NCBI RefSeq assembly: GCF_012034205.1 | Contig: NZ_JAATEM010000003.1 | Location: 186,001 to 250,000, forward strand | DNA length: 64,000 nt | Direction of reading: 5' to 3' | Source: Streptomyces composti | GTDB lineage: Bacteria > Actinomycetota > Actinomycetes > Streptomycetales > Streptomycetaceae | Part shown: positions 16,114 to 34,568 of the stretch, piece by piece | Numbering within the stretch: the first letter of the stretch is position 1 | Layout of the letters: every line of letters starts with the position of its first letter | Position numbers and translations under genes: made by a program | The notes under the pieces: model-generated | Databases searched by the model: none | What the model saw: the letters and a program-made list of their open reading frames with translations, nothing else | What the model was told of the DNA's origin: nothing

Positions 16114-19100
16114 TTGGCCGCCTCGCGCAACGCCTCGACCGCGAATACGAACAACGGCGCCAGCACCGCCCCGCTGCGCATCTCCTTTGCAAAGATCAAG
16201 GAGCCCCTCGAGGTTCCGAACCTTCTCGCGCTCCAGACCGAGAGCTTCGACTGGCTGCTCGGCAACGACGCGTGGAAGGCTCGCGTCGAGGAGGCTCTCG
16301 AGAACGGTCAGGACGTCCCCACCAAGTCCGGTCTGGAGGAGATCTTCGAGGAGATCTCCCCGATCGAGGACTTCTCCGGGTCGATGTCGCTGACCTTCCG
16401 TGACCACCGCTTCGAGCCGCCGAAGAACAGCATCGACGAGTGCAAGGAGCGCGACTTCACCTACGCGGCTCCGCTCTTCGTCACCGCCGAGTTCACCAAC
16501 AACGAGACCGGCGAGATCAAGTCCCAGACCGTCTTCATGGGCGACTTCCCGCTCATGACGAACAAGGGCACCTTCGTCATCAACGGCACCGAGCGTGTCG
16601 TGGTGTCGCAGCTGGTCCGTTCGCCTGGTGTCTACTTCGACTCCAGCATCGACAAGACCTCGGACAAGGACATCTTCTCCGCCAAGATCATCCCCTCCCG
16701 GGGTGCCTGGCTGGAGATGGAGATCGACAAGCGCGACATGGTCGGTGTGCGCATCGACCGCAAGCGCAAGCAGTCCGTCACCGTGCTGCTCAAGGCGCTC
16801 GGCTGGACCACCGAGCAGATCCTGGAGGAGTTCGGCGAGTACGAGTCGATGCGCGCCACCCTGGAGAAGGACCACACCCAGGGCCAGGACGACGCACTGC
16901 TCGACATCTACCGCAAGCTGCGTCCGGGCGAGCCCCCCACGCGTGAGGCCGCACAGACGCTGCTGGAGAACCTCTACTTCAACCCCAAGCGCTACGACCT
17001 CGCCAAGGTCGGCCGCTACAAGGTCAACAAGAAGCTGGGTACGGACACCCCGCTGGACGCGGGCATCCTGACCGTCGAGGACATCATCGCGACGATCAAG
17101 TACCTGGTGAAGCTGCACGCCGGCGAGACCGAGACGGTCGGCGACAACGGCGAGACGGTCGTCGTCGAGACCGACGACATCGACCACTTCGGCAACCGGC
17201 GCCTGCGCAGTGTCGGCGAGCTCATCCAGAACCAGGTCCGCACGGGTCTGGCCCGGATGGAGCGCGTCGTGCGCGAGCGCATGACCACGCAGGACGTCGA
17301 GGCGATCACGCCGCAGACCCTGATCAACATCCGGCCGGTCGTCGCCTCCATCAAGGAGTTCTTCGGCACCAGCCAGCTGTCCCAGTTCATGGACCAGAAC
17401 AACCCGCTGTCCGGGCTGACGCACAAGCGGCGTCTGTCCGCGCTCGGCCCGGGTGGTCTCTCCCGTGAGCGGGCCGGCTTCGAGGTCCGTGACGTGCACC
17501 CCTCGCACTACGGCCGCATGTGCCCGATCGAGACGCCGGAAGGCCCGAACATCGGTCTGATCGGCTCGCTCGCCACCTACGGCCGGGTCAACGCGTTCGG
17601 TTTCGTCGAGACCCCGTACCGCAAGGTGTTCGAGGGCCAGGTCACCGACCAGGTCGACTACCTCACCGCCGACGAGGAGGACCGCTTCGTCATCGCGCAG
17701 GCCAACGCGCCGCTCACCGATGACCTGCGGTTCGCCGAGAACCGGGTGCTGGTCCGCCGCAAGGGCGGCGAGGTCGACTACGTCGGCCCCCAGGACGTGG
17801 ACTACATGGACGTCTCGCCGCGCCAGATGGTGTCGGTCGCGACCGCCATGATCCCCTTCCTGGAGCACGACGACGCCAACCGTGCCCTCATGGGCGCGAA
17901 CATGATGCGCCAGGCCGTTCCGCTGATCCAGGCGGAGGCCCCGCTCGTCGGCACCGGCATGGAGTACCGCTCCGCCGTCGACGCCGGTGACGTCGTCAAG
18001 GCCGAGAAGTCCGGTGTGGTCCAGGAGGTCTCCGCGGACTACATCACCACCGCCAACGACGACGGCACGTACATCACGTACCGCCTGGCCAAGTTCGCCC
18101 GCTCCAACCAGGGCACCTCGGTCAACCAGAAGGTCATCGTCGCCGAGGGCGACCGCGTCGTCGAGGGCCAGGTCCTGGCCGACGGCCCGGCCACCCAGAA
18201 CGGCGAGATGGCGCTCGGCAAGAACCTGCTGGTCGCGTTCATGCCGTGGGAGGGCCACAACTACGAGGACGCGATCATCCTGTCGCAGCGCCTCGTGCAG
18301 GACGACGTCCTCTCCTCGATCCACATCGAGGAGCACGAGGTCGACGCCCGTGACACCAAGCTCGGCCCCGAGGAGATCACCCGGGACATCCCGAACGTCT
18401 CCGAGGAGGTCCTCGCCGACCTCGACGAGCGCGGCATCATCCGCATCGGTGCCGAGGTCATCGCCGGCGACATCCTCGTCGGCAAGGTCACCCCGAAGGG
18501 TGAGACCGAGCTGACCCCCGAGGAGCGCCTGCTGCGCGCGATCTTCGGTGAGAAGGCCCGTGAGGTCCGTGACACCTCGCTGAAGGTGCCGCACGGCGAG
18601 ACCGGCAAGGTCATCGGCGTGCGCGTCTTCGACCGCGAGGAGGGCGACGAGCTGCCGCCGGGCGTGAACCAGCTGGTCCGCGTCTACGTCGCGCAGAAGC
18701 GCAAGATCACCGACGGTGACAAGCTCGCCGGCCGCCACGGCAACAAGGGCGTCATCTCCAAGATCCTGCCGATCGAGGACATGCCGTTCCTGGAGGACGG
18801 CACCCCGGTCGACATCATCCTCAACCCGCTGGGCGTGCCGTCCCGGATGAACCCGGGACAGGTCCTGGAGATCCACCTCGGCTGGCTCGCCAGCCAGGGC
18901 TGGGACGTCTCCGGCCTGCAGGAGGAGTGGGCCAAGCGCCTCCAGGCGATCGGAGCCGACCGCGTCGAGCCGCGCACCAACGTGGCCACCCCGGTCTTCG
19001 ACGGTGCCCGCGAGGACGAGCTCGCCGGTCTCCTCGAGCACACCATGCCCAACCGCGACGGCGACCGCCTGGTGATGCCGTCCGGCAAGGCGCGGCTGTT

Positions 19101-19599
19101 CGACGGCCGCTCCGGTGAGCCGTTCCCGGACCCGATCTCCGTCGGGTACATGTACATCCTCAAGCTGCACCACCTGGTCGACGACAAGCTGCACGCCCGC
19201 TCGACCGGTCCGTACTCGATGATCACCCAGCAGCCGCTGGGTGGTAAGGCCCAGTTCGGTGGCCAGCGGTTCGGCGAGATGGAGGTGTGGGCACTCGAGG
19301 CGTACGGCGCCGCCTACGCCCTCCAGGAGCTGCTGACCATCAAGTCCGACGACGTCACCGGCCGCGTGAAGGTCTACGAGGCCATCGTCAAGGGCGAGAA
19401 CATCCCCGAACCCGGCATCCCCGAGTCCTTCAAGGTGCTCATCAAGGAGATGCAGTCGCTCTGCCTGAACGTGGAGGTGCTGTCCAGCGACGGTATGTCC
19501 ATCGAGATGCGTGACACCGACGAGGACGTCTTCCGCGCAGCGGAGGAGCTCGGTATCGACCTGTCCCGGCGCGAGCCGAGCAGCGTCGAAGAGGTCTGA
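16114..19599 (+). CDS. rpoB: DNA-directed RNA polymerase subunit beta
   Basis: TTG lies 7 nt after GGAAGGA and gives 1161 residues, the usual streptomycete length; an in-frame GTG at 16084 would add ten atypical residues. The rifampicin pocket around residues 416-445 reads [15 protein letters not shown], then [18 protein letters not shown], the sensitive-type sequence with no known resistance change. [10 protein letters not shown] and [13 protein letters not shown] are beta-subunit signatures near the active site. It forms the catalytic cleft with RpoC, and shares an operon with it after a 94-nt gap. Confidence 0.98.
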   Translation: MAASRNASTANTNNGASTAPLRISFAKIKEPLEVPNLLALQTESFDWLLGNDAWKARVEEALENGQDVPTKSGLEEIFEEISPIEDFSGSMSLTFRDHRFEPPKNSIDECKERDFTYAAPLFVTAEFTNNETGEIKSQTVFMGDFPLMTNKGTFVINGTERVVVSQLVRSPGVYFDSSIDKTSDKDIFSAKIIPSRGAWLEMEIDKRDMVGVRIDRKRKQSVTVLLKALGWTTEQILEEFGEYESMRATLEKDHTQGQDDALLDIYRKLRPGEPPTREAAQTLLENLYFNPKRYDLAKVGRYKVNKKLGTDTPLDAGILTVEDIIATIKYLVKLHAGETETVGDNGETVVVETDDIDHFGNRRLRSVGELIQNQVRTGLARMERVVRERMTTQDVEAITPQTLINIRPVVASIKEFFGTSQLSQFMDQNNPLSGLTHKRRLSALGPGGLSRERAGFEVRDVHPSHYGRMCPIETPEGPNIGLIGSLATYGRVNAFGFVETPYRKVFEGQVTDQVDYLTADEEDRFVIAQANAPLTDDLRFAENRVLVRRKGGEVDYVGPQDVDYMDVSPRQMVSVATAMIPFLEHDDANRALMGANMMRQAVPLIQAEAPLVGTGMEYRSAVDAGDVVKAEKSGVVQEVSADYITTANDDGTYITYRLAKFARSNQGTSVNQKVIVAEGDRVVEGQVLADGPATQNGEMALGKNLLVAFMPWEGHNYEDAIILSQRLVQDDVLSSIHIEEHEVDARDTKLGPEEITRDIPNVSEEVLADLDERGIIRIGAEVIAGDILVGKVTPKGETELTPEERLLRAIFGEKAREVRDTSLKVPHGETGKVIGVRVFDREEGDELPPGVNQLVRVYVAQKRKITDGDKLAGRHGNKGVISKILPIEDMPFLEDGTPVDIILNPLGVPSRMNPGQVLEIHLGWLASQGWDVSGLQEEWAKRLQAIGADRVEPRTNVATPVFDGAREDELAGLLEHTMPNRDGDRLVMPSGKARLFDGRSGEPFPDPISVGYMYILKLHHLVDDKLHARSTGPYSMITQQPLGGKAQFGGQRFGEMEVWALEAYGAAYALQELLTIKSDDVTGRVKVYEAIVKGENIPEPGIPESFKVLIKEMQSLCLNVEVLSSDGMSIEMRDTDEDVFRAAEELGIDLSRREPSSVEEV

Positions 19600-19693
19600 C
19601 GGGAGTCCGGCGGCCTCCCCACCCGGAGGCCGCCGGCCCCAGGACCCCCGTTTCAGACCACAGACTTACGACCCTGAGAGGGATTGACGCATA

Positions 19694-23593
<3,900 letters not shown>

Positions 23594-23607
23594 GGCGCAC
23601 GTCCACT

Positions 23608-23643
23608 GAAGGGCGGCCACTCCGCGAGGGGTGGCCGCCCTTC
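23608..23643 (+). terminator. Terminator of rpoBC
   Basis: A perfect 13-bp stem (GAAGGGCGGCCAC / GTGGCCGCCCTTC) with a 10-nt loop begins 14 nt after the rpoC stop. Confidence 0.85.
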
Positions 23644-23757
23644 GGCGTGCCCGGAGGGCCCGCCGGCGCTTCCCGGAGATCCGCCGGTGGTTCGTCGGTG
23701 CCCGATCGGGCCGCCGGGCGCATCATGGAGACACTCCGGCCTTCCGGGAGGTGCCCC

Positions 23758-24315
23758 GTGTCGCAGCCGTCGTATCCCTCGTGGCAGCCCTGGCAGCAGC
23801 AGCCCGGTGTCCCGCAGCCGTGGCAGCCGTGGGGCCCTCAGAACGCGTCGTCGATGCTCGCCTCGCACGCCGACCGGGAGCGGGCCGTGGACGTGCTCAG
23901 AGCCGGGTACGGCGAGGGGAGGATGGAGCAGCAGGAGTTCGAGGGGCGCGTGGCGCGGGCGTACGCGGCGCGCACGGTGGGGGAGCTGGCGCTGCTGGTG
24001 GCGGATCTGCCGCAGGGTCCCGCTCCGCACCCCGTGGCGCATCCCGTGCCCCCTTCGTTCCTGCCGGCGCCCAGGCCGCGGGTGAACGGCAAGGCGGTGG
24101 CCTCGGCGGTGTGCGGTGGGCTGTGTCTGCTGACGTTCGGGCTGACCGGCATTCCCGCGGTGGTGCTGGGGCATGCCGCGCGGGCGGAGATGGCGCGCAC
24201 CGGTGAGGAGGGGGACGCGCTGGCGCTGACCGGGCTGGCGCTCGGGTGGCTGTCGAACGCGGCGTGGGCGGCGCTGCTGATCCTGTCGTTCGTGCTGGCC
24301 CTGGTGGCTGCCTGA
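23758..24315 (+). CDS. DUF1707/DUF4190 membrane protein
   Basis: GTG six bases after GGGAGG gives 185 residues. A Gln/Pro/Trp-rich N-terminus precedes a DUF1707 domain (about residues 35-90: SHADRERAVDVLRAGYGEG ... ARTVGELALLVADLP). Two hydrophobic segments near residues 115-185 follow and look like DUF4190. DUF1707 domains are common in actinobacterial membrane proteins and thought to be regulatory or scaffold elements; no enzymatic residues are visible. Monocistronic between rpoC and the str operon. Confidence 0.8.
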   Translation: MSQPSYPSWQPWQQQPGVPQPWQPWGPQNASSMLASHADRERAVDVLRAGYGEGRMEQQEFEGRVARAYAARTVGELALLVADLPQGPAPHPVAHPVPPSFLPAPRPRVNGKAVASAVCGGLCLLTFGLTGIPAVVLGHAARAEMARTGEEGDALALTGLALGWLSNAAWAALLILSFVLALVAA

Positions 24316-24460
24316 AGAGAGCTCCGGGGGGTACTGGGCGAGGGTGCGTCCTACGATGAACAAATCACCCGAATCACCCGCGGGCCGGAGATTTGAAGAT
24401 CGTCTTCGACGCGGGGTCTTGACATGTGTCCAGTACCCCTGTGGGCGGCGCCAGTTTGTT

Positions 24461-24489
24461 TTGACCGCAGCGAATGCGATAGGTACGCT
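24461..24489 (+). promoter_or_regulatory. Promoter of the str operon
   Basis: TTGACC (24461-24466) and TACGCT (24484-24489) are spaced by 17 bp; start about 24496. An additional TTGACA at 24419-24424 has no good -10 partner. The 24316-24460 stretch holds no other recognisable feature. Confidence 0.75.
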
Positions 24490-24495
24490 CAGACC

Positions 24496-24686
24496 TTGTG
24501 CCTGGGGTGTGCCCTGGCCTTCGTGCGTGCCATCACAACCGCACCGGAGGCCGATGAACGGCCACCGCAATCTGCGCTTCTTTTCGCCTTGTGGCGAAGG
24601 TCCGCACGATTCGACACACCCGACCGCGTGGGTCGGCGACGTTCCAGGTTAGCTGTACCCATCGGCACACAGAAACCGGAGAAGTA
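24496..24686 (+). promoter_or_regulatory. rpsL leader with shared hairpin element
   Basis: A 190-nt leader. Positions 24612-24636 hold CGACACACCCGACC then GCGTGGGTCGG, forming a CCGACC/GGTCGG stem with a GCGTG loop. The rpsJ leader carries the same 25 bases with a single change. An ATG at 24554 after GGAGG opens a 32-codon frame through the element, a possible leader peptide, though the SD spacing of 3 is short. The arrangement suggests a common regulator of both r-protein operons; none is known to me. Confidence 0.65.
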
Positions 24687-25058
24687 GTGCCTACGATCCA
24701 GCAGCTGGTCCGTAAGGGCCGGCAGGACAAGGTCGAAAAGAACAAGACGCCCGCACTCGAGGGCTCGCCCCAGCGTCGAGGCGTCTGCACGCGTGTGTTC
24801 ACGACCACCCCGAAGAAGCCGAACTCGGCCCTCCGCAAGGTCGCGCGTGTGCGTCTGACCAGCGGCATCGAGGTCACCGCTTACATTCCGGGTGAGGGAC
24901 ACAACCTGCAGGAGCACTCCATCGTGCTCGTGCGAGGCGGCCGTGTGAAGGACCTGCCGGGTGTTCGTTACAAGATCATCCGCGGCTCCCTCGACACCCA
25001 GGGTGTCAAGAACCGCAAGCAGGCCCGCAGCCGTTACGGCGCCAAGAAGGAGAAGTAA
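24687..25058 (+). CDS. rpsL: 30S ribosomal protein S12
   Basis: This encodes 123 residues, GTG start after CCGGAGAAG. It contains [19 protein letters not shown] with Lys43, and [15 protein letters not shown] with the Lys88 region, the decoding-site loops. Both lysines are wild type, so no streptomycin-resistance change is present. It is the first gene of the str operon, and rpsG follows after 2 nt. Confidence 0.98.
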   Translation: MPTIQQLVRKGRQDKVEKNKTPALEGSPQRRGVCTRVFTTTPKKPNSALRKVARVRLTSGIEVTAYIPGEGHNLQEHSIVLVRGGRVKDLPGVRYKIIRGSLDTQGVKNRKQARSRYGAKKEK

Positions 25059-25060
25059 GA

Positions 25061-25531
25061 ATGCCTCGTAAGGGCCCCGCCCCGAAGCGCCCGGTCCACG
25101 TCGACCCGGTTTACGGCTCCCCCCTGGTGACCTCTCTCATCAACAAGGTGCTGCTGAACGGAAAGCGCTCCACCGCCGAGCGCATCGTTTACGGCGCCAT
25201 GGAGGGCCTGCGTGAGAAGACCGGCAACGACCCGGTCATCACGCTGAAGCGCGCTCTCGACAACATCAAGCCGACCCTCGAGGTCAAGTCCCGCCGTGTC
25301 GGTGGTGCCACCTACCAGGTCCCGGTCGAGGTCAAGCCCGGCCGTGCCAACACGCTGGCACTGCGCTGGCTGGTCGGTTACTCCCGCGCCCGTCGGGAGA
25401 AGACCATGACCGAGCGTCTGCTCAACGAGCTCCTCGATGCCAGCAACGGCCTCGGTGCCGCTGTGAAGAAGCGCGAGGACACGCACAAGATGGCCGAGTC
25501 CAACAAGGCCTTCGCGCACTACCGCTGGTAG
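25061..25531 (+). CDS. rpsG: 30S ribosomal protein S7
   Basis: This encodes 156 residues, [20 protein letters not shown] onward, the standard S7 length, with a GAAGGAG inside the end of rpsL as ribosome site. [21 protein letters not shown] is the conserved 16S-contact helix. S7 nucleates assembly of the 30S head and in E. coli represses the str operon; whether it does so here is unknown. Confidence 0.97.
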   Translation: MPRKGPAPKRPVHVDPVYGSPLVTSLINKVLLNGKRSTAERIVYGAMEGLREKTGNDPVITLKRALDNIKPTLEVKSRRVGGATYQVPVEVKPGRANTLALRWLVGYSRARREKTMTERLLNELLDASNGLGAAVKKREDTHKMAESNKAFAHYRW

Positions 25532-25570
25532 TCGCAGACCCCATCGAGACCGAGAGAAGACTGAAGCCTT

Positions 25571-27697
<2,127 letters not shown>

Positions 27698-27741
27698 CGG
27701 ACTCCGTCCATACGCCGTAGGCTTGACCCCGGAGCCTGCAA

Positions 27742-27775
27742 GGGGCATTCCGCCATCAACCTGTCGGAATGCCCC
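27742..27775 (+). terminator. Hairpin between fusA and tuf
   Basis: GGGGCATTCCG pairs perfectly with CGGAATGCCCC around a 12-nt loop. It may attenuate transcription before tuf, which in streptomycetes is reported to have its own promoter as well. Confidence 0.6.
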
Positions 27776-27851
27776 GGGCCCGGGTTTCCCAGCAAAGATC
27801 ACCTGGCGCCGATGAGTAAGGCGTACAGAACCACTCCACAGGAGGACCCCA

Positions 27852-29045
<1,194 letters not shown>

Positions 29046-29085
29046 GACCTGCTGATCTGACCTGGTAGCTCCACCGCGAGCACCA

Positions 29086-29123
29086 CAAGGGGCCCGCACG
29101 ACTTCAGTCGTGCGGGCCCCTTG
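29086..29123 (+). terminator. Terminator of the str operon
   Basis: A perfect 17-bp stem (arms 29086-29102 and 29107-29123) with loop TTCA. It is among the longest hairpins in the window. Confidence 0.9.
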
Positions 29124-30773
<1,650 letters not shown>

Positions 30774-30930
30774 CGGGCGCGGCGTTGCGCGGGCGGGCGG
30801 GTTCGTGTGGGACCCGGCTCTGCCCGCAGCTACGGCGGGCTCGTTGCCCGCGGTGCCGCGGCCGTGCCGGCCTGCAGCCGCGTACGCCGGCCCGCATGGC
30901 CCGCGGTCGCCACGGCACGCCCCTTCCCGG

Positions 30931-31602
30931 TCACGGGGGAGGGAAGCGGGCCGGGACGCCGGGGGAGTAGAGGACGCTCGCCGGAGGGCCGGCCGGGTGG
31001 GGGAGACCGGCCGCGGTCAGCAGGGTCTGGTCGCACTCCAGGAGCTCGGCCCGGTGGAGGGGCCAGCGGGGGTGCGTGTTGCGGAGGTGGAGGGGACGGC
31101 CGAAGAGGGTGCCGTGCATGCCCCAGCGGGCGGTGAGGAAGTGCTCGAGAGGGGTGGGGTCGTCGATCGGCTCGCCGGGGCGGACGGTGATGCGGCTGGT
31201 CGCGCGGAGGGCGCCCGGCCGGCGGCGGGTGCTGGTGTAGGTGAGCGTGCCGTCGGGGCGGTGCTCGACGCGCATCCGGGACCAGCGGTACGGCATGCCG
31301 AAGCCCAGGCGCCCGACCGCCACCGGTATCAGGCGCGCCGCGTCCAGGGACAGGAAGACGACGCCGCGCCGGCCGCGGGAGTCGACGGAGTAGAGGCGGA
31401 CGTTGGTCTCGGGGAAGTCGCCGAGGTACGGCACGCCGGGCAGGCCCAGCCAGCCGACGCGGTGCATGCGGAAGGGGACGAGGCCGACGTAGGTGACCCC
31501 GTCCAGGGTGTCGGGCACGGTGCCCGGCGGCAGCAGCGGTGCGACATCCGCCGGGTCGGCCGGCGCAGGGCGTCCGGAGGGGTGAATCGTGGTGGAGGAC
31601 AC
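30931..31602 (-). CDS. DUF2071 (YqjF-like) protein, short N-terminus
   Basis: This encodes 223 residues with the family core ADVAPLLPPGTVPDTLDG, YVGLVPFRMHRVGWLGLPG, FPETNVRLYSVD and GVVFLSLDA, then GMPYRWSRMRVE. Members fold as an acetoacetate decarboxylase-like barrel; their function is unknown. The N-terminus lacks the usual W...FLHW stretch ahead of the core, because an in-frame TGA closes the frame upstream of the GTG. It may be truncated or simply a short variant. It is divergent from the cupin, 54 nt away. Confidence 0.72.
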   Translation of the reverse strand: MSSTTIHPSGRPAPADPADVAPLLPPGTVPDTLDGVTYVGLVPFRMHRVGWLGLPGVPYLGDFPETNVRLYSVDSRGRRGVVFLSLDAARLIPVAVGRLGFGMPYRWSRMRVEHRPDGTLTYTSTRRRPGALRATSRITVRPGEPIDDPTPLEHFLTARWGMHGTLFGRPLHLRNTHPRWPLHRAELLECDQTLLTAAGLPHPAGPPASVLYSPGVPARFPPP

Positions 31603-31656
31603 GATGTGCCCCGGATGGCCCTGGTGGACGCCGGGGTGCGGCGGAAGGCTTGAGGC

Positions 31657-31986
31657 ATGCGGAAGTTCTCACTCGATGCCCTGGCCCGTGAACACCTGGA
31701 GCGCGCCGCCGCGGCGGACAACGGCCGCAGCGCCACCACCGTCTACGGCGGCCATGAGCACACCCTGCGCCAGACCCTGCTCGCGCTGACCGCCGGTACC
31801 GGGCTGGCCGAGCACGAGAGCCCCGGCGAGGCCACCCTGCTGGTGCTGCGCGGCCGGGTGCGTCTGACCAGCGGCGACACCGCCTGGGAGGGCCGCAGCG
31901 GGGACCTCATCGCGATTCCCCCGGCGCGCCACGCGCTGGAGGCGCTCGAGGACGCGGTGGTCGTTCTCACGGTCGTGAAAGCGTGA
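31657..31986 (+). CDS. Small cupin-domain protein
   Basis: This encodes 109 residues with ATG nine bases after GGAAGG. A single cupin barrel shows GTGLAEHESPGEATLLVLRGRVRL and GDLIAIPPARHALEALED, with the two motif regions spaced as usual. The first metal motif has only one His, so metal binding is doubtful. The role is unknown, perhaps a stress or small-molecule sensor. It is divergent from the DUF2071 gene. Confidence 0.78.
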   Translation: MRKFSLDALAREHLERAAAADNGRSATTVYGGHEHTLRQTLLALTAGTGLAEHESPGEATLLVLRGRVRLTSGDTAWEGRSGDLIAIPPARHALEALEDAVVVLTVVKA

Positions 31987-32047
31987 CGCGAAACGTGATC
32001 AGGGGGCCGCGACGGTTGCGAAACGGGGCCGAGCGGCCGCACCCTGT

Positions 32048-32075
32048 TTGATCCGAGGCCCCCGCGGGGTACTCT
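32048..32075 (+). promoter_or_regulatory. S10-operon promoter
   Basis: TTGATC (32048-32053) and TACTCT (32070-32075), 16-bp spacing; start about 32082, giving a leader of roughly 380 nt. Confidence 0.55.
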
Positions 32076-32081
32076 CTTCCG

Positions 32082-32462
32082 CTCGATTGGCCAGGCCCCT
32101 GCCCCGTATGGCAGACTGTCCGAGTTGCTCGGTCGAGTGTTGATGCTGCGCGCCTCCCGCCGGGAGGACCGGAAGCGAGTCCCACAGTACTCGTCGTTCC
32201 TGATCAGGGGCGGACGTACGGGAATCTTCCGGGAAGCGTGTGCGCGGCGCCGGCCAGGCACCCGGCGGGTCCGCGTCAGCACATGACGCTGTCGCCCCCC
32301 GGTCCGCGGTTCCGGTAGGGCCGTGTGCATTCCCGCAGGAATGTTCGATCAAGGGACATCCATGTCAGCGGGACCGCGACACGCCCGACCGCGTGGGTCG
32401 GAGGAGAAGGACTGGAACGCCGGGTTCCAGAGCGTGAAGAGAGACAGGACTACGAAGTAGCC
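32082..32462 (+). promoter_or_regulatory. Long rpsJ leader with shared hairpin element
   Basis: The leader is unusually long for an r-protein operon. Its last part (32377-32401) holds the 25-nt element also found before rpsL, with a single base change; the CCGACC/GGTCGG stem is intact. A second hairpin, CTGGAAC/GTTCCAG (32412-32430), follows, and its 3' half GTTCCAG also occurs just after the element in the rpsL leader. The upstream part has several further pairable segments. No gene is supported in it. Confidence 0.65.
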
Positions 32463-32771
32463 ATGGCGGGACAGAAGATCCGCATCCGGCTCAAGGCCTA
32501 CGACCACGAGGTCATCGACTCCTCGGCGAAGAAGATCGTCGAGACGGTGACCCGCACTGGTGCGTCGGTCGCGGGCCCGGTGCCGCTGCCCACTGAGAAG
32601 AACGTGTACTGCGTCATCAAGTCGCCGCACAAGTACAAGGACTCGCGCGAGCACTTCGAGATGCGCACGCACAAGCGCCTGATCGACATCCTCGACCCGA
32701 CCCCCAAGACCGTTGACTCTCTGATGCGACTCGACCTCCCGGCCGGTGTCGACATCGAGATCAAGCTCTGA
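32463..32771 (+). CDS. rpsJ: 30S ribosomal protein S10
   Basis: This encodes 102 residues, [20 protein letters not shown] onward, the standard S10 start and length. It contains [19 protein letters not shown] and [15 protein letters not shown], conserved 16S and NusB contact regions. No strong SD is visible (AGGA 14 nt upstream). First gene of an 11-gene S10 operon; L3 follows after 16 nt. Confidence 0.97.
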   Translation: MAGQKIRIRLKAYDHEVIDSSAKKIVETVTRTGASVAGPVPLPTEKNVYCVIKSPHKYKDSREHFEMRTHKRLIDILDPTPKTVDSLMRLDLPAGVDIEIKL

Positions 32772-32787
32772 GGCCGGTGATCTGAGA

Positions 32788-33432
32788 ATGGCTAAGCAGA
32801 TCAAGGGCATCCTGGGCGAGAAGCTCGGTATGACGCAGGTGTGGGACGAGAACAACCGCGTTGTTCCCGTCACCGTCGTCAAGGCCGGGCCCAATGTCGT
32901 CACCCAGATCCGTACGAACGACGTCGACGGCTACGAGTCCGTCCAGATCGCCTTCGGCGAGATCGACCCGCGCAAGGTGAACAAGCCCCTCAAGGGCCAC
33001 TTCGCCAAGGCCGACGTCACCCCCCGTCGTCACCTCGTCGAGATCCGCACGTCGGACGCCTCCGAGTACACGCTGGGCCAGGAGATCACCGCTGAGGTGT
33101 TCGAGGCCGGCACCAAGGTCGACGTGACCGGCAAGAGCAAGGGCAAGGGCTTCGCCGGTGTCATGAAGCGTCACAACTTCGGTGGCCTCGGCGCCGGGCA
33201 CGGCACCCAGCGCAAGCACCGCTCGCCCGGTTCCATCGGTGGCTGCGCCACCCCGGGCCGTGTGTTCAAGGGCCTCCGCATGGCGGGTCGCATGGGCAAC
33301 GAGCGGGTCACCACCCAGAACCTGACCGTCCACGCCGTTGACGCGGAGAAGGGCCTGCTGCTCATCAAGGGCGCGGTTCCCGGTCCGAACGGCGGCCTCG
33401 TCCTGGTCCGCACCGCGGCCAAGGGGGCCTGA
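32788..33432 (+). CDS. rplC: 50S ribosomal protein L3
   Basis: This encodes 214 residues with ATG 16 nt after rps[16 protein letters not shown] and [21 protein letters not shown] are L3 signatures; the latter loop reaches towards the peptidyl transferase centre. It starts 23S domain assembly. The alternative in-frame start upstream lies within rpsJ and is not L3-like. Confidence 0.97.
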   Translation: MAKQIKGILGEKLGMTQVWDENNRVVPVTVVKAGPNVVTQIRTNDVDGYESVQIAFGEIDPRKVNKPLKGHFAKADVTPRRHLVEIRTSDASEYTLGQEITAEVFEAGTKVDVTGKSKGKGFAGVMKRHNFGGLGAGHGTQRKHRSPGSIGGCATPGRVFKGLRMAGRMGNERVTTQNLTVHAVDAEKGLLLIKGAVPGPNGGLVLVRTAAKGA

Positions 33433-33440
33433 GGTAACCG

Positions 33441-34100
33441 ATGAGCACTGTTGACATCCTTTCGCCGGCGGGCGACAAGGCCGGTACCGTCGAGCTCCCC
33501 GCGGAGATCTTCGGCGTTGAGAAGATCAGCGTTCCGCTGATCCACCAGGTCGTCGTCGCGCAGCTGGCCGCTGCCCGCCAGGGCACCCACAAGACGAAGA
33601 CGCGCGGCGAGGTCCGCGGCGGTGGCAAGAAGCCGTACCGCCAGAAGGGCACCGGCCGCGCCCGCCAGGGTTCGACGCGTGCGCCGCAGTTCGCCGGCGG
33701 TGGCGTGGTCCACGGCCCCGTGCCGCGCGACTACTCGCAGCGCACCCCGAAGAAGATGAAGGCTGCCGCGCTGCGTCACGCCCTCACCGACCGGGCGCGT
33801 CACAACCGCATCCACGTCGTCACCGGCGTGATCGAGGGCGACAAGCCGTCCACCAAGGCCGCGAAGAGCCTGTTCGGCAAGATCAGCGAGCGCAAGAACC
33901 TGCTCCTGGTCGCCGACCGCTCCGACGAGCTGGCGTGGCTGTCCGCCCGCAACCTGCCCCAGGTGCACATCCTGGAGCCGGGCCAGCTGAACACGTACGA
34001 CGTTCTCGTCTCGGACGACGTGGTCTTCACCAAGGCCGCTTTCGAGTCCTTCGTCGCCGGCCCGAACAAGGCCAACGACAACGAAGGGAGCGAGGTCTGA
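33441..34100 (+). CDS. rplD: 50S ribosomal protein L4
   Basis: This encodes 219 residues. The exit-tunnel loop [30 protein letters not shown] is present, and the C-terminal globular part ends in an acidic tail (ANDNEGSEV). In E. coli L4 represses the S10 operon; here the leader differs, so that role is untested. It overlaps rplW by one base. Confidence 0.96.
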   Translation: MSTVDILSPAGDKAGTVELPAEIFGVEKISVPLIHQVVVAQLAAARQGTHKTKTRGEVRGGGKKPYRQKGTGRARQGSTRAPQFAGGGVVHGPVPRDYSQRTPKKMKAAALRHALTDRARHNRIHVVTGVIEGDKPSTKAAKSLFGKISERKNLLLVADRSDELAWLSARNLPQVHILEPGQLNTYDVLVSDDVVFTKAAFESFVAGPNKANDNEGSEV

Positions 34101-34519
34101 TGGCTGCCCGTCACCCCTCGATCGCCTCGAAGGCCGCCAAGGCGGCCAAGGCTGCGCGCGTCGCCAAGGCCCGCCGCCACGCCACCGAGGGCAAGAACAC
34201 CGTCGCCACCCCGGCCAGCAAGGCGTACACGGACCCCCGTGACGTGCTGCTGAAGCCGGTGGTGTCCGAGAAGAGCTACGCGCTCATCGACGAGAACAAG
34301 TACACGTTCCTCGTCGACCCGCGTGCCAACAAGACCCAGATCAAGGAGGCCGTGCAGTCGGTCTTCTCGGTCAAGGTCACCGGGGTCAACACGATCAACC
34401 GAGTCGGCAAGCGCAAGCGGACCCGCACGGGCTTCGGCCAGCGCGCCGCCACCAAGCGCGCGATCGTGACCCTCGCCGAGGGCGACCGTATCGACATCTT
34501 CGGCGGTCCGACCGCGTAA
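34100..34519 (+). CDS. rplW: 50S ribosomal protein L23
   Basis: This encodes 139 residues; the ATG overlaps the rplD stop (TGATG), indicating translational coupling. An Ala/Lys-rich basic extension of about 45 residues precedes the canonical domain [21 protein letters not shown]23 lines the tunnel exit and docks trigger factor and SRP. The extension is longer than in E. coli and typical of streptomycetes. Confidence 0.96.
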   Translation: MAARHPSIASKAAKAAKAARVAKARRHATEGKNTVATPASKAYTDPRDVLLKPVVSEKSYALIDENKYTFLVDPRANKTQIKEAVQSVFSVKVTGVNTINRVGKRKRTRTGFGQRAATKRAIVTLAEGDRIDIFGGPTA

Positions 34520-34568
34520 GCGGGCGGGATCGTCCAGATTTCGGAATTCTTCCGAGGACTGAGAGACA

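Noticed and set aside
24424..24687. Frame through the shared leader element reading DTPDRVGR, also seen before rpsJ
   Set aside because: The single change between the two copies is synonymous in this frame (Thr), but the bases are identical elsewhere, so every frame is conserved. No well-placed SD supports it. An RNA element is the simpler reading, though a leader peptide is not excluded.
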